Shown: positions 38,338 through 47,181, counted from the first letter of the stretch. The stretch is DNA of 64,000 nt from Novosphingobium mathurense (GCF_900168325.1 NZ_FVZE01000002.1:806001-870000); one strand, 5' to 3'. Numbers and translations: made by a program. Notes: generated by a model not told the origin, from the sequence alone.

Positions 38338-39119
38338 TGGCGATGATCCTCTATCACGGCGCGCCGAACGGCCCGTCACTGATCGTGCTGGCGGCCCTTG
38401 CCGAAACCGGCGTGGACGTCGAACGGCGCCCGATCGACTTGCTTGCCGGCGAGCGACACGTCCTGCCCGGCATCGGCGAAGCGGTGGCCCTGGACATGGG
38501 TATCGAAGGGGAAGGCCCCGTCTTGGTGGTCGATGGCGAGGCGATGACCGATGCCGTCTTCCTGGCCCAGTATTTCGACGAGCTTTCGGACAAAGCCTCG
38601 CTCCAGCCAAGCGATCCCTATGCGCACTGGGAAATGATGATGTGGTGCCGCCAGATCACCGAGCGCCTGTCTCCGGCTGCGGCCCTGCTGGGCAATATCG
38701 AATTCTCGCAGGAAACTCTCGGGGCCATGTCGGATGAACGGTTCGAGGAACTGGCGGGTCGGATCGTCAGTGCAGACCTGCGTTCGCGCTGGGAGATCCT
38801 GCGCGACGGCGCGGTGGATCTTGCGCAGATCGTCGACAGCCGGACCAAGGTCCTGCAGGCGGTCGAGCGCTGCGAGAAGCAGCTTGGCGACGGGCGCAAG
38901 TGGCTGATGGGCGAGCTGACGATCGCCGATCTCGCCACCTTCGCCTGGCTTGCAGGAATGGAACGGGTTCTTCCCGAGTCCTTCCGGGACAAGCCGCTGA
39001 CGACGGCCTGGCTGCAGCGCGTTCGCTCTCGTCCCGCTGTGGCTTCTGTCCTTGCCGATTGCGGAGCGGATGTTGCGACCTTCTGGGCTCCCGGTCCGGA
39101 GATCAACCGCTGGGGATGA
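38337..39119 (+). CDS. glutathione S-transferase, likely partner of the preceding etherase
   Basis: 260 residues with a GST N-domain (MAMILYHGAPNGPSLIVLAA, S14) and a helical C-domain (KWLMGELTIADLATFAWLAG). The N-domain is divergent: the glutathione-binding E-S pair seen in the neighbour is replaced by GEAMTDAVFLAQYF, so it may be structural or have an altered site. Translational coupling to the previous gene supports a complex of unlike subunits. An alternative is an independent GST of unknown substrate. Confidence 0.75.
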   Translation: MAMILYHGAPNGPSLIVLAALAETGVDVERRPIDLLAGERHVLPGIGEAVALDMGIEGEGPVLVVDGEAMTDAVFLAQYFDELSDKASLQPSDPYAHWEMMMWCRQITERLSPAAALLGNIEFSQETLGAMSDERFEELAGRIVSADLRSRWEILRDGAVDLAQIVDSRTKVLQAVERCEKQLGDGRKWLMGELTIADLATFAWLAGMERVLPESFRDKPLTTAWLQRVRSRPAVASVLADCGADVATFWAPGPEINRWG

Positions 39120-39193
39120 CCGTGCGTCGCCCCGAATACGTCCAAAAAATCATCAACCGGCGCAGCTGACGGCCGGAATGCGGGAAGAGTGGA

Positions 39194-41341
39194 ATGGTTG
39201 CGAAGGGTTTCTCGTTGCTGGCGGTTGTCGTGTCGGGCACATGCCTAGCCCTGTCAGGCTGCGGGATGGGTCTTGCCAACAGTTCGCAGGATCTCGCCCA
39301 AGACGGCGTCAACGGGCGGCTTATCGCCGAGGGAGCGAATGACGCGTGGCCTTCTTATGGGCGTACCTACGACGAACAGCGCCATTCGCCGCTTGCCGAC
39401 ATCAACAGGCAGAACGTCAGGGATCTCGGACTTGCCTGGTTTGCGGATCTGGACACCTCCAGAGGTCAGGAAGCGACGCCTTTGGTCATCGATGGCGTCA
39501 TCTACATCTCCACTGCCTGGTCGAAGGTCAAAGCGTATGATGCGGTGACGGGCAAGGAACTGTGGGCCTTCGATCCGGAGGTTCCCGGCAAGGCGGGTGT
39601 CAATGGCTGTTGCGACGTCGTCAATCGCGGGCTGGCGGCCTGGGGCGACAAGTTGTTCCTGGGAACATTCGACGGGCGTCTCATCGCTCTCGATCGCAAA
39701 AGCGGAAAGACGCTATGGAGCCAGGTTACCGTTGACCAGAGCCAGCCCTATACGATTACCGGTGCCCCGCGCGTCATCGGCGGGAAAGTGATCATCGGCA
39801 ATGGCGGGGCAGAGATGGGCGTGCGCGGGTACGTCACGGCCTATGACGCACAGACCGGGAAACAGGCCTGGCGCTTCTACACGGTGCCCGACCGGCCCGG
39901 GAAGAATGCCGAGACATATCTCAAGGATGCCGAGAAGACCTGGAACGGCAAGTGGTGGGCACAAGGTGGCGGCGGTACCGTCTGGGATGCGATGGCCTAC
40001 GATCCCGAACTCGATCTGCTCTACATCGGTGTCGGCAATGGAAGCCCTTGGAATCACGGCATCCGATCGGAAGGCAAGGGCGACAACCTATACCTTTCAT
40101 CGATCGTCGCGATCCGCCCTGAAACCGGCGAATACGTCTGGCATTTCCAGGAAACGCCGGGCGAAACCTGGGACTTCACGGCGACGCAGCACATCATGCT
40201 TGCCGATCTCAAGATCGACGGCAAAGTTCGCAAGGTGCTTATGCAGGCGCCCAAGAACGGGTTTTTCTACGTGATCGACCGTGAGACGGGTGAGTTCATC
40301 TCGGGCAAGAACTTCGTGCCGGTCAATTGGGCCAGCGGCCTCGATCCGAAGAGCGGGCGGCCAATCGAGAACCCCGAGGCGCGCTACTACAAGACCGGTC
40401 GCCCATGGATCGGATCGCCGGGCGCAGGCGGGGCGCACTCGTGGCATCCGATGGCGTGGGACCCGAAGGAGAAACTGGTATTCATTCCGGCCCAGATCGC
40501 AGCCTTCCCCTACTTTGCGGACAAGGACTGGAAGCCGGCGAAGAAGGGTTTCAATACCGGCGTCGACATGTCCGCCGGGGCCATGCCGGCCGATCGCAAG
40601 GTCCGCGCCGGAGCCGAACAGGCGACGCAGGGCGTCCTGATCGCCTGGGACCCGGTGGCGCAGAAGGAGCGCTGGCGGGTCACGTTCCCCAGCGCCAATA
40701 ACGGTGGCCTACTGGCGACCGGCGGTGGACTCGTGTTCCAGGGCAACATGAAAAGTGAAATGGCGGCCTACGCCACCGATACGGGGGCGAAGCTGTGGTC
40801 TTACCCTGTCCAGACCGGCGTGGTCGCACCGCCGGTCACCTACAAGATCGGCGATACGCAGTATCTGGCCGTGGTCGCGGGGTGGGGCGGTATCTGGGCC
40901 CTGGCACCTGGACTGCTGTCGCAGGACGGTGGGCCGGTGCACAACGTCAGCCGGCTGCTCGTCTTCAAGCTGGGCGGGAAGGCCAAGCTTCCTGCAACCC
41001 CGCCGATCAATCAGCTGCCCATCGATCCGCCGCCCTTCACCGGCACGATGCAGCAGGTGAAGAGTGGCGCCTATCGCTATGGTCGCTTCTGCGGAACCTG
41101 TCACGGCGATGCGGCCATTGGCGGCGGGCTACTGCCCGATCTGCGTCGCTCTGCGATCGTTGCAGACAAAACGGCCTTCCAGACCGTGGTCCATGACGGT
41201 GCCCTCGAAGCCAACGGCATGGTCAGTTTCGCGAATGTTCTGAACCCCGATGAAATCGAGGCGGTCCGCCAATACGTCGTCCATCGTGCGAACGAGGATC
41301 GCGATCTCGACGCGGGCTCCGCCAAGACGGCTAGCCGATGA
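39194..41341 (+). CDS. PQQ-dependent quinohemoprotein alcohol dehydrogenase, lipoprotein
   Basis: 715 residues. The N-terminus has a lipobox (LALSGCG, cysteine near residue 24), so it is anchored in the periplasm. An eight-bladed PQQ propeller follows with the vicinal cysteine pair in NGCCDVVNRG and tryptophan docking motifs. The C-terminal cytochrome c domain has heme motif CGTCH near residue 633. Such enzymes oxidise primary or secondary alcohols and pass electrons to the respiratory chain. In this cluster a reasonable substrate is the side-chain alcohol of beta-hydroxypropiovanillone or of the aryl ether. It overlaps the next gene by four bases. Confidence 0.88.
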   Translation: MVAKGFSLLAVVVSGTCLALSGCGMGLANSSQDLAQDGVNGRLIAEGANDAWPSYGRTYDEQRHSPLADINRQNVRDLGLAWFADLDTSRGQEATPLVIDGVIYISTAWSKVKAYDAVTGKELWAFDPEVPGKAGVNGCCDVVNRGLAAWGDKLFLGTFDGRLIALDRKSGKTLWSQVTVDQSQPYTITGAPRVIGGKVIIGNGGAEMGVRGYVTAYDAQTGKQAWRFYTVPDRPGKNAETYLKDAEKTWNGKWWAQGGGGTVWDAMAYDPELDLLYIGVGNGSPWNHGIRSEGKGDNLYLSSIVAIRPETGEYVWHFQETPGETWDFTATQHIMLADLKIDGKVRKVLMQAPKNGFFYVIDRETGEFISGKNFVPVNWASGLDPKSGRPIENPEARYYKTGRPWIGSPGAGGAHSWHPMAWDPKEKLVFIPAQIAAFPYFADKDWKPAKKGFNTGVDMSAGAMPADRKVRAGAEQATQGVLIAWDPVAQKERWRVTFPSANNGGLLATGGGLVFQGNMKSEMAAYATDTGAKLWSYPVQTGVVAPPVTYKIGDTQYLAVVAGWGGIWALAPGLLSQDGGPVHNVSRLLVFKLGGKAKLPATPPINQLPIDPPPFTGTMQQVKSGAYRYGRFCGTCHGDAAIGGGLLPDLRRSAIVADKTAFQTVVHDGALEANGMVSFANVLNPDEIEAVRQYVVHRANEDRDLDAGSAKTASR

Positions 41342-42210
41342 CCATCGACGTAAAGGCCATCCGCGCGATCGACGTTCATGTCCACGCCGAAGTTTCCTGC
41401 CATGATCCCGAGGATCCGGTCATGGCCCAGTTCTTCGATGCTGCCTCGGCTTATTTCAAGGCGCCTCGCGAACGTCCCAAGATGCCCGAGATCGCAGAGA
41501 TCTACAGGCGCCAGAATATCGCTTTCTGCCTGTTTACGGTCGATGCGGAGAGTGGTCTGGGAGCGCGCCGGGTCTCCAACTACGAAGTTGCGGATTTTGC
41601 CGCGCAACATGCGGACATCTGCCTGCCGTTCGCTTCGATCGATCCGCGCAAGGGCAAGCTCGGAGCTCGCGAAGCGCGCGATCTTGTCGAGAACCACGGC
41701 GTGCGGGGGTTCAAGTTCCATCACATCGTGCAGGACTGTCACCCGGCCGATCGCGTCGGCTATCCGATATACGAGGTCATCGCCGAATTCGGATTGCCGG
41801 CCATATTCCACACCGGGCATTCCGGCATGGGCACGGGGATGCGCGGCGGCGCAGGGCTACGCCTGAAATATGGCCGCCCCATGCTGGTGGACGATGTCGC
41901 GGCGGACTTTCCCGACATGAAGATCATCCTGGCTCACCCCAGTTGGCCTTGGGTGGATGAGAGCCTGTCGATGGCCTTGCACAAGGAGAACGTCTTCATC
42001 GACCTGTCGGGCTGGAGCCCCCGGTACTTTCCGCCCCAGATCGTGCGCTACGCCAATGGCCAGCTTTCGGGCAAAATGATGTTCGGTTCGGATTTCCCCC
42101 TGATCCGGCCTGACATGTGGATCGAGGCGGCTCGCGATATCGGGTTCAAGGAAAGCGTCATGGCCGGGATCATGAAGGACAATGCGGCCAAAGTGCTGGG
42201 TCTTGTCTGA
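41338..42210 (+). CDS. amidohydrolase of the ACMSD family
   Basis: 290 residues with a metal-dependent TIM barrel. IDVHVHAE (D-x-H-x-H) is near residue 12, FHTGHSGMG carries the barrel histidine near residue 163, ILAHPSWPWV is next and FGSDFPLIRP the last metal aspartate. Members decarboxylate or hydrolyse aromatic and related carboxylates. The substrate is not evident. Its ATG overlaps the stop of the PQQ enzyme, so both belong to one operon. Confidence 0.82.
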   Translation: MTIDVKAIRAIDVHVHAEVSCHDPEDPVMAQFFDAASAYFKAPRERPKMPEIAEIYRRQNIAFCLFTVDAESGLGARRVSNYEVADFAAQHADICLPFASIDPRKGKLGAREARDLVENHGVRGFKFHHIVQDCHPADRVGYPIYEVIAEFGLPAIFHTGHSGMGTGMRGGAGLRLKYGRPMLVDDVAADFPDMKIILAHPSWPWVDESLSMALHKENVFIDLSGWSPRYFPPQIVRYANGQLSGKMMFGSDFPLIRPDMWIEAARDIGFKESVMAGIMKDNAAKVLGLV

Positions 42211-42467
42211 CCGCGCGGCATTGATTGCCGCGATCGACCGGGCCGTCGCGGTTAACGGTCTCGTCGATGGCCTTTTCCTCAACGCCGGAACCGGGGGGCC
42301 GTCTCCCCGGTGGAGAGTTACCCGGACAGTGATTTCATGCAGGCCATGCAGGCCAATCTCCTGTGTGCGTTTCGCGCTATCGCCCAAGTGCTGCCGATGC
42401 CGCATCGCACGTGACGGGACAGAGCCTCGCGGTCGATGGCGGCGTGCTCGGGACCCTGTCTGTCTAG
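42209..42467 (+). pseudogene. internally deleted short-chain dehydrogenase remnant
   Basis: Three pieces of one SDR are recognisable. The first, RAALIAAIDRAVAVNGLVDG followed by LFLNAGTGG, is the NAG motif region. Next, in another frame, comes DSDFMQAMQANLLCAFRAIAQ, the central helix. The last, ASHVTGQSLAVDGGVLG, is the classical SDR C-terminus. The Rossmann start and the catalytic Ser-Tyr-Lys part are missing. The total of 260 bases compared with about 750 shows it is dead. Confidence 0.7.
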
Positions 42468-42492
42468 GCGAACGCGCCTTCGCTTGCCCGCC

Positions 42493-42930
42493 TTACTCGT
42501 CGAAGAAGTTGAGTTCCAGCAGGACGCCGTCCGGATCATGGACGAAGATCTGGCGCAGGCCGATGCTTAGGATAACATTGCTTTCGTAGCGGAGTCCGCG
42601 GTCTTCCAGGCGGTCCCGGATCTCATCGAAACCTTCGCAGCGAAGGGCAATGTGGTGGAGGGCCCCGGTCGGTCCCGGAGTCATGTCCCGGTCCATGGCG
42701 CGCGGCGCGTCTTGTGCATTCAGGTGAAGGATGGGGCGCTCGTCGCTGTTGTAGATCCAGCGCGCCATCTCCCGGGTAAGCGGGGCCGGCGGAGCGCAGC
42801 TCTCCAGCGAAAGAACATCGCGGTAGAATGCTTCGCTACGGTCGAGGTCGGAGACGATCACGTTGAAGTGATCGAGAGCGACGACGCGGGCCCGAACCCG
42901 CGTTTCGAAAGCCATGAAGGGGCTGTTCAT
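42493..42930 (-). CDS. VOC (glyoxalase/dioxygenase-fold) protein
   Basis: 145 residues, a single vicinal-oxygen-chelate unit. Likely metal ligands are His in VALDHFNVIVSDLDRS (near residue 21), His in ALHHIALRCEGFDEI (near residue 91) and Glu in VLLELNFFDE near the end. VOC members include dioxygenases, isomerases and glyoxalases; none can be singled out. Its ATG overlaps the SDR stop (ATGA), so it is translated with it. Confidence 0.82.
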   Translation of the reverse strand: MNSPFMAFETRVRARVVALDHFNVIVSDLDRSEAFYRDVLSLESCAPPAPLTREMARWIYNSDERPILHLNAQDAPRAMDRDMTPGPTGALHHIALRCEGFDEIRDRLEDRGLRYESNVILSIGLRQIFVHDPDGVLLELNFFDE

Positions 42931-43826
42931 GCGGCTTCCTCCTGCTTCCTTTCGCCACCGGGCACGCCCCGGGCAACGCGGCGCTCATAGTCCGGATCGT
43001 CTTCGGGCCGTGCAAGTGCGCCCATGACCCGGGCGTGGATGTCCTCCAGTGTGCCGCGGAATTCGGCATAGGGGAGGATGTACAGCTGGTCCTCCTGCAC
43101 GCCCTTGAGCACGTGCCGGGCCAGCGTTTCGGGCTCCATTCCGATTTCGATCACCTTCTTGAGGTGTTCGAACATGGTTGGGTCGGCCCGATAGTAGCCG
43201 GTATCGGCAAGATGCTTCGGCCGCGTTAGCAAGGCTTCGTGGATATTGGTGTTCACGGCCCCGGGACAGAGCAGGGATACGCCGATCCCGGTGCCGTCCA
43301 GATCGAGAGCCAGAGTCTCGGTCAGGCCGCGAACGGCCATCTTGGTGGTGCAGTAGATGCCGGTTCCCTTCAGCGCGACGAAAGCCGACATCGATGCGGT
43401 GTTGACGATGTGTCCGCCGTTGCCCCGCTCCACCATGCGCGGGACGAACGTGCGCACGCCGTTGATGACACCGCGAAGATTGACGTCGATCTGCCAGTCC
43501 CAGTCATCGTACGTGGCGTCCTGAATAGCGCCGAAATGAGAGACGCCAGCGGTGTTGAAGAGCAGTTCGACCGGTCCCAGCTCTGCTTCCACGTCATCGG
43601 CGGCGCGCCGGTAGGCCTCGCGGTCGGTGATGTCGAGAAGGACCGGCATCACCGTGGCGTCGGTATTGGCGAAGTGGGCCATCGCCTCGTCGAGATGGTC
43701 CTGCCTGATGTCGGCAATGGCGATCCTGCAACCTGCCTTCGCAAAGACCTTGGCCTGGCCCAACGCCACGCCCGATCCGCCGCCTGTTATGAAGGCTGTG
43801 CGGCCTGCGACTTGTGTCATCTTCAC
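42927..43826 (-). CDS. LigD-family C-alpha dehydrogenase (SDR)
   Basis: 299 residues. The cofactor loop is TGGGSGVALG, with ADIRQDHLDEA selecting NAD. NTAGVSHFGAI and the catalytic serine and YCTTK motifs are present. The long C-terminal extension with LYILPYAEFRGTLEDIHARV is typical of LigD, LigL, LigN and LigO, which oxidise the alpha-hydroxyl of guaiacylglycerol beta-aryl ethers with NAD+. Which stereoisomer it uses is not visible. It is downstream of the BKACE gene (23 bases), on the minus strand. Confidence 0.82.
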   Translation of the reverse strand: MKMTQVAGRTAFITGGGSGVALGQAKVFAKAGCRIAIADIRQDHLDEAMAHFANTDATVMPVLLDITDREAYRRAADDVEAELGPVELLFNTAGVSHFGAIQDATYDDWDWQIDVNLRGVINGVRTFVPRMVERGNGGHIVNTASMSAFVALKGTGIYCTTKMAVRGLTETLALDLDGTGIGVSLLCPGAVNTNIHEALLTRPKHLADTGYYRADPTMFEHLKKVIEIGMEPETLARHVLKGVQEDQLYILPYAEFRGTLEDIHARVMGALARPEDDPDYERRVARGVPGGERKQEEAA

Positions 43827-43849
43827 TCTCCCTTGAGCATGGTGTTTTT

Positions 43850-44737
43850 TCAGGCGAAGGCGTGGTTCTCCAGCCCAAGCATGTCGCGCGTTTCTGCGGC
43901 GCTTGAGACATCAGCGCCCAGGCGTTCGATCAGTTCGACCGCCCAGCGCACGTGAGCGGCGTTGTCGGGCGCCATAAGTCCCTTGCGCAGGTAGATCGTG
44001 TCTTCGAAGCCGACGCGGACATGACCGCCCAGGAGCACCGACTGCGCGGCCATGGGGTAGGAGTGACGGCTGATGCCGAAGCCGGTGAAATGTGCGCCTT
44101 TCGGAATCTGGTTGGATGCGTAGAGCATCGCTTCCGGTGTCGCCGGCAATCCGTACTTGGTGCCGAGGACGAAGGAGAACGGCGCGTTGCCGGGGATCGC
44201 CCCTTTCGCCATGAGGTCATCGGCGAATACGAAGTCGCCTGCCTCGAAGCATTCGATCTCGGGCATGACCCCGGCATCCTGGATCATATGGCCCATGCGG
44301 GTAATCATCGGATCGAGATTGATCGCGACACCGCCCCAGAGTTGCATGGTGCAGATGTCGAGCGTGCACATGTCCGGCTTGAGATCGAGAATATGTTCCA
44401 GCCTGCGCTCTGCCGTGAACATCAGCGTGCCTTCGCCGCATACGGCCGGATCTTCTTCGCTCTGCATCCAGTTGCAGCCCGGTCCGGTCGTGACGTTGAG
44501 AATGACCTCGCGGTTCTTTTCGCGAATCAGGCCCACGACTTCGCGATAATCGTCGAGCGCCTGCGATGGTTCGCCGGTTTCGCGGTCGCGGACATGGACG
44601 TGGATGATCGATGCGCCTGCTTCGGCAGCTGCCAGGGCTTCATTGGCGACATGATCGGGCCGAAACGGAAAGTTCGGATGCTCCGGCATCGGGGAACTTC
44701 CTGTAACTGCGCATGTAATATAGACTTTTCGCGCCAA
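43850..44737 (-). CDS. beta-keto acid cleavage enzyme (BKACE, DUF849)
   Basis: 295 residues of the BKACE family: ITCAVTGSSPMPEHPNFPF, zinc-ligand HVHVRDRETGEPS and the late GGHVRVGFEDTIYLRKG. Such enzymes react a beta-keto acid with acetyl-CoA to give acetoacetate and the CoA ester of the shortened acid. Next to etherase genes the likely substrate is vanilloylacetate, giving vanilloyl-CoA, as I recall for VceA of SYK-6. The TTG at 44737 is chosen: GAGGAG lies about eight bases upstream and the family starts with ARKVYITCAVTG. It is divergent from the HTH regulator. Confidence 0.85.
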   Translation of the reverse strand: MARKVYITCAVTGSSPMPEHPNFPFRPDHVANEALAAAEAGASIIHVHVRDRETGEPSQALDDYREVVGLIREKNREVILNVTTGPGCNWMQSEEDPAVCGEGTLMFTAERRLEHILDLKPDMCTLDICTMQLWGGVAINLDPMITRMGHMIQDAGVMPEIECFEAGDFVFADDLMAKGAIPGNAPFSFVLGTKYGLPATPEAMLYASNQIPKGAHFTGFGISRHSYPMAAQSVLLGGHVRVGFEDTIYLRKGLMAPDNAAHVRWAVELIERLGADVSSAAETRDMLGLENHAFA

Positions 44738-44870
44738 TCTCGCTCTCCTCAGTTCTTCTGATTTGCTGATTCGAGGGATTCGCAAATTCGGAAAGGTCGG
44801 AACAGACCAGCGCCTATCCTATCAGGTAAGGTAACTGGTTCAGGATGACACTGGAGGAGGAAGCACAAAG

Positions 44871-45722
44871 ATGTCGCATCGCGAAGAGCTGTCGCGATTC
44901 CTGAAGTCCGCGCGCGGTCGGCTGAAGCCCGGCGATGTCGGGCTGCCGCCGGGCGAGCGGCGCCGTGCCAAGGGACTGCGGCGCGAGGAAGTGGCAGCGC
45001 TCGCCGGCATGAGCGTGACCTGGTACACGTGGTTCGAGCAGGGCCGTGAAGTGCAGCTATCTGCGCCGATGATCGAACGGCTGGGCCGCACGCTGCATCT
45101 GACCGATACCGAACGCGAGTACCTCTTTGCATTGGCACAGCATCGCCCGCCGCCGCTCGTTTCGCGCTTTGACGAGACGATTCGGCCCGGCACGCAGCAT
45201 CTGCTTGACCATCTCGCCATTCCGGCGCTCGTGATCGTCGAGGACTGGACGGTCGTGGGATGGAACTCCTTCGTTTCCGCCGCCTTCCGTGACTACAGTG
45301 TTTTGCCGCGCAACGAACGCAACCTGTTCAAGATCCTGATGCTCAACGAGCGCTATCAGGCCGATCCCGACTTCTTTCGGGAAATGGGACAGCGCCTGAC
45401 GGCGCGATTCAAGTGGGATTACAGCCAGACCGCGCAGCCCGAAGTCTTCGACGAGATCATTGCCGAGATGGCCGAGCGATCCGCGCTGTTCAGGGAGAGT
45501 TGGGAGCGTAGCGAGATCCGGGCTCACTTTGAGGGGATCAATTCCAGTTTCTTCCCCGAAATCGGAGAAATCTGGTTCCGGCACACGTCCTATGCGATCG
45601 AGGAAGCCTCCAGCCAGCGCCTGATCCTGTTTGCGCCGAACGAGGAACGCGATGCCGTTCTGCTCGAACGTCTGCGCAAGCTCAAGCCGGAACTCGATGT
45701 TCCTGCGCAGTGCGATCGATAA
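44871..45722 (+). CDS. HTH regulator with MmyB-like ligand-binding domain
   Basis: 283 residues. An XRE-type helix-turn-helix lies at residues about 35-75 (RREEVAALAGMSVTWYTWFE). A MmyB/PAS-like sensor domain follows, with ALVIVEDWTVVGWNSFVSAA and NLFKILMLNERYQADPDFF. Members bind hydrophobic small molecules. It is divergent from the BKACE-SDR-VOC operon and may regulate it. Whether it activates or represses is unknown. The start has AGGAGGA 9-10 bases upstream. Confidence 0.85.
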   Translation: MSHREELSRFLKSARGRLKPGDVGLPPGERRRAKGLRREEVAALAGMSVTWYTWFEQGREVQLSAPMIERLGRTLHLTDTEREYLFALAQHRPPPLVSRFDETIRPGTQHLLDHLAIPALVIVEDWTVVGWNSFVSAAFRDYSVLPRNERNLFKILMLNERYQADPDFFREMGQRLTARFKWDYSQTAQPEVFDEIIAEMAERSALFRESWERSEIRAHFEGINSSFFPEIGEIWFRHTSYAIEEASSQRLILFAPNEERDAVLLERLRKLKPELDVPAQCDR

Positions 45723-45845
45723 TCCCGGGACAGGCAGTGAGCAGGGCAACGAGGCGCGCAGCACCATACCCGAGTAGCGTAAGCGAGATCGGGGTCATCC
45801 GATAGGAAGAGCCTTCGTCTTGCATTTCGGGCACGAAAGGCAAGT

Positions 45846-46265
45846 TCAGCAGAAGCGCGACCTTACGTCATCCGGCACTGGGGCTGAGCGCAGGCCGGAG
45901 GGGGCATCGGGCGATGCGACCGTCCAGACGCGTTTTTCGGTGCCTTCCACGCAGAGCCGATCTCCCAGCAGGATGCGATGCGCAATCGTGAAGCTGCTTT
46001 TCCCGAAAATCGGGGCATCTGCCTCGATCCTCACCACATCGCCATAGCTGGCTGGGGAGACGAACCGCGCCGAAAGGTCGACGAGGGGAAAGCCAACCAC
46101 TCCCATCTGGGCAAGCATGTCGCGCTTGCGGGGCAGGCCGGCCGTTTCGAAAAGGAGGATCGTGCTCTCGGCGAACATGTCGATGAAGCGCGGGGCGAAG
46201 ACGATCCCGGCCGGGTCGCACTGGCCCCATTCGATGCGATGCTCGCGGATCAGGAATGGCTGCAT
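45846..46265 (-). CDS. hotdog-fold acyl-CoA thioesterase
   Basis: 139 residues with the 4-hydroxybenzoyl-CoA thioesterase pattern: IEWGQCDPAGIVFAPRFIDM, in which the aspartate is the catalytic residue in the Pseudomonas-type enzyme. FGKSSFTIAHRILLGDRLCV follows. It would hydrolyse an aryl-CoA. Beside BKACE and etherase genes, vanilloyl-CoA is the natural candidate, as in VceB. It starts three bases after the Nu-class GST stop, thus in one operon. Confidence 0.8.
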   Translation of the reverse strand: MQPFLIREHRIEWGQCDPAGIVFAPRFIDMFAESTILLFETAGLPRKRDMLAQMGVVGFPLVDLSARFVSPASYGDVVRIEADAPIFGKSSFTIAHRILLGDRLCVEGTEKRVWTVASPDAPSGLRSAPVPDDVRSRFC

Positions 46266-46268
46266 CGT

Positions 46269-46949
46269 TCAGGCCAGGATGTTCTTGCCCTGTCGGGTCG
46301 TCTGTTCGGCCATTTCCGATGCCGTGGGAGGTTCGGGAAGGAGGAGACCGCGTTGCACGGCCGGGCGGGCAGCGACCGTGTCGAACCATCGCTGGAGATG
46401 CGTCAGGCCATCCATGTCGATACAGGCCCAGTCGCGGCCACGGACCCAGGGGAAGCAGGCGATGTCGGCGATCGAATAGTCGCCTGCAAGGAATTCCCGA
46501 TCGGCGAGGTTGCGGTCCATCACCTCGAACAGACGCCGGCTCTCGCGGGTGTAACGGTCGATCACGGACGGCAGCTTTTCGTCGAAGTAGCGATTGAAGA
46601 CGGTCGCCTGTCCCATCATCGGACCCAGGCCCGACATCTGCCACATGACCCACTGGATCACTTCGCTGCGTCCTGTGACATCTGCGGGCAGGAAGCGGTC
46701 GAACTTTTCGGCAAGATAGATGAGGATCGCACCGGATTCGAAGACCGCGAAGGGACCTCGCACAGTTTCGACATCGTGATCGATCAGCGTCGGAATGCGG
46801 CCGTTGGGATTGAGCCTGAGATACCACTCTTCCTTCTGCTCTCGATCCGTGAGCGAAATCGGGCGCAGCCTGTAGGCCACGCCCAGTTCCTCGAGCATGA
46901 TCGTGGTCTTCCAGCCGTTCGGCGTTTCCGATGTCAGCAATTCGAGCAA
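46269..46949 (-). CDS. Nu-class glutathione S-transferase, candidate glutathione lyase
   Basis: 226 residues. The Nu-class active site T-P-N-G is in LLTSETPNGWKTTIMLEELG (T9-P10-N11-G12). VFESGAILIYLAEKF and LAGDYSIADIACFPWV complete the glutathione and C-terminal motifs. A Nu-class enzyme of N. aromaticivorans removes glutathione from the thioether left by beta-etherases. The TTG at 46949 is chosen because GGAG lies eight bases upstream and the family starts here; the longer frame to 47021 has no similarity. It is divergent from ligF and is followed by the thioesterase. Confidence 0.82.
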   Translation of the reverse strand: MLELLTSETPNGWKTTIMLEELGVAYRLRPISLTDREQKEEWYLRLNPNGRIPTLIDHDVETVRGPFAVFESGAILIYLAEKFDRFLPADVTGRSEVIQWVMWQMSGLGPMMGQATVFNRYFDEKLPSVIDRYTRESRRLFEVMDRNLADREFLAGDYSIADIACFPWVRGRDWACIDMDGLTHLQRWFDTVAARPAVQRGLLLPEPPTASEMAEQTTRQGKNILA

Positions 46950-47181
46950 GCGTCTCACTCCGCATTTCGCGCGATTCGCCGCGCCTTGAAGGGCAAGACA
47001 AGCAGAGCGGCGCCTTCGCAACCAGAAGAGCGAAAACAGTATTAGTGGGACTGACAGCTTCCCGAAGCGCTTAACCAGTTGGCGATTCTAATAGTATTGG
47101 CGGTGGACTTCCTCACCCGCGAACCGTGCAGCACTCTGCGTGTCATATCGAGAATGACAGACGGAGAGGGACTGCCAGTTC

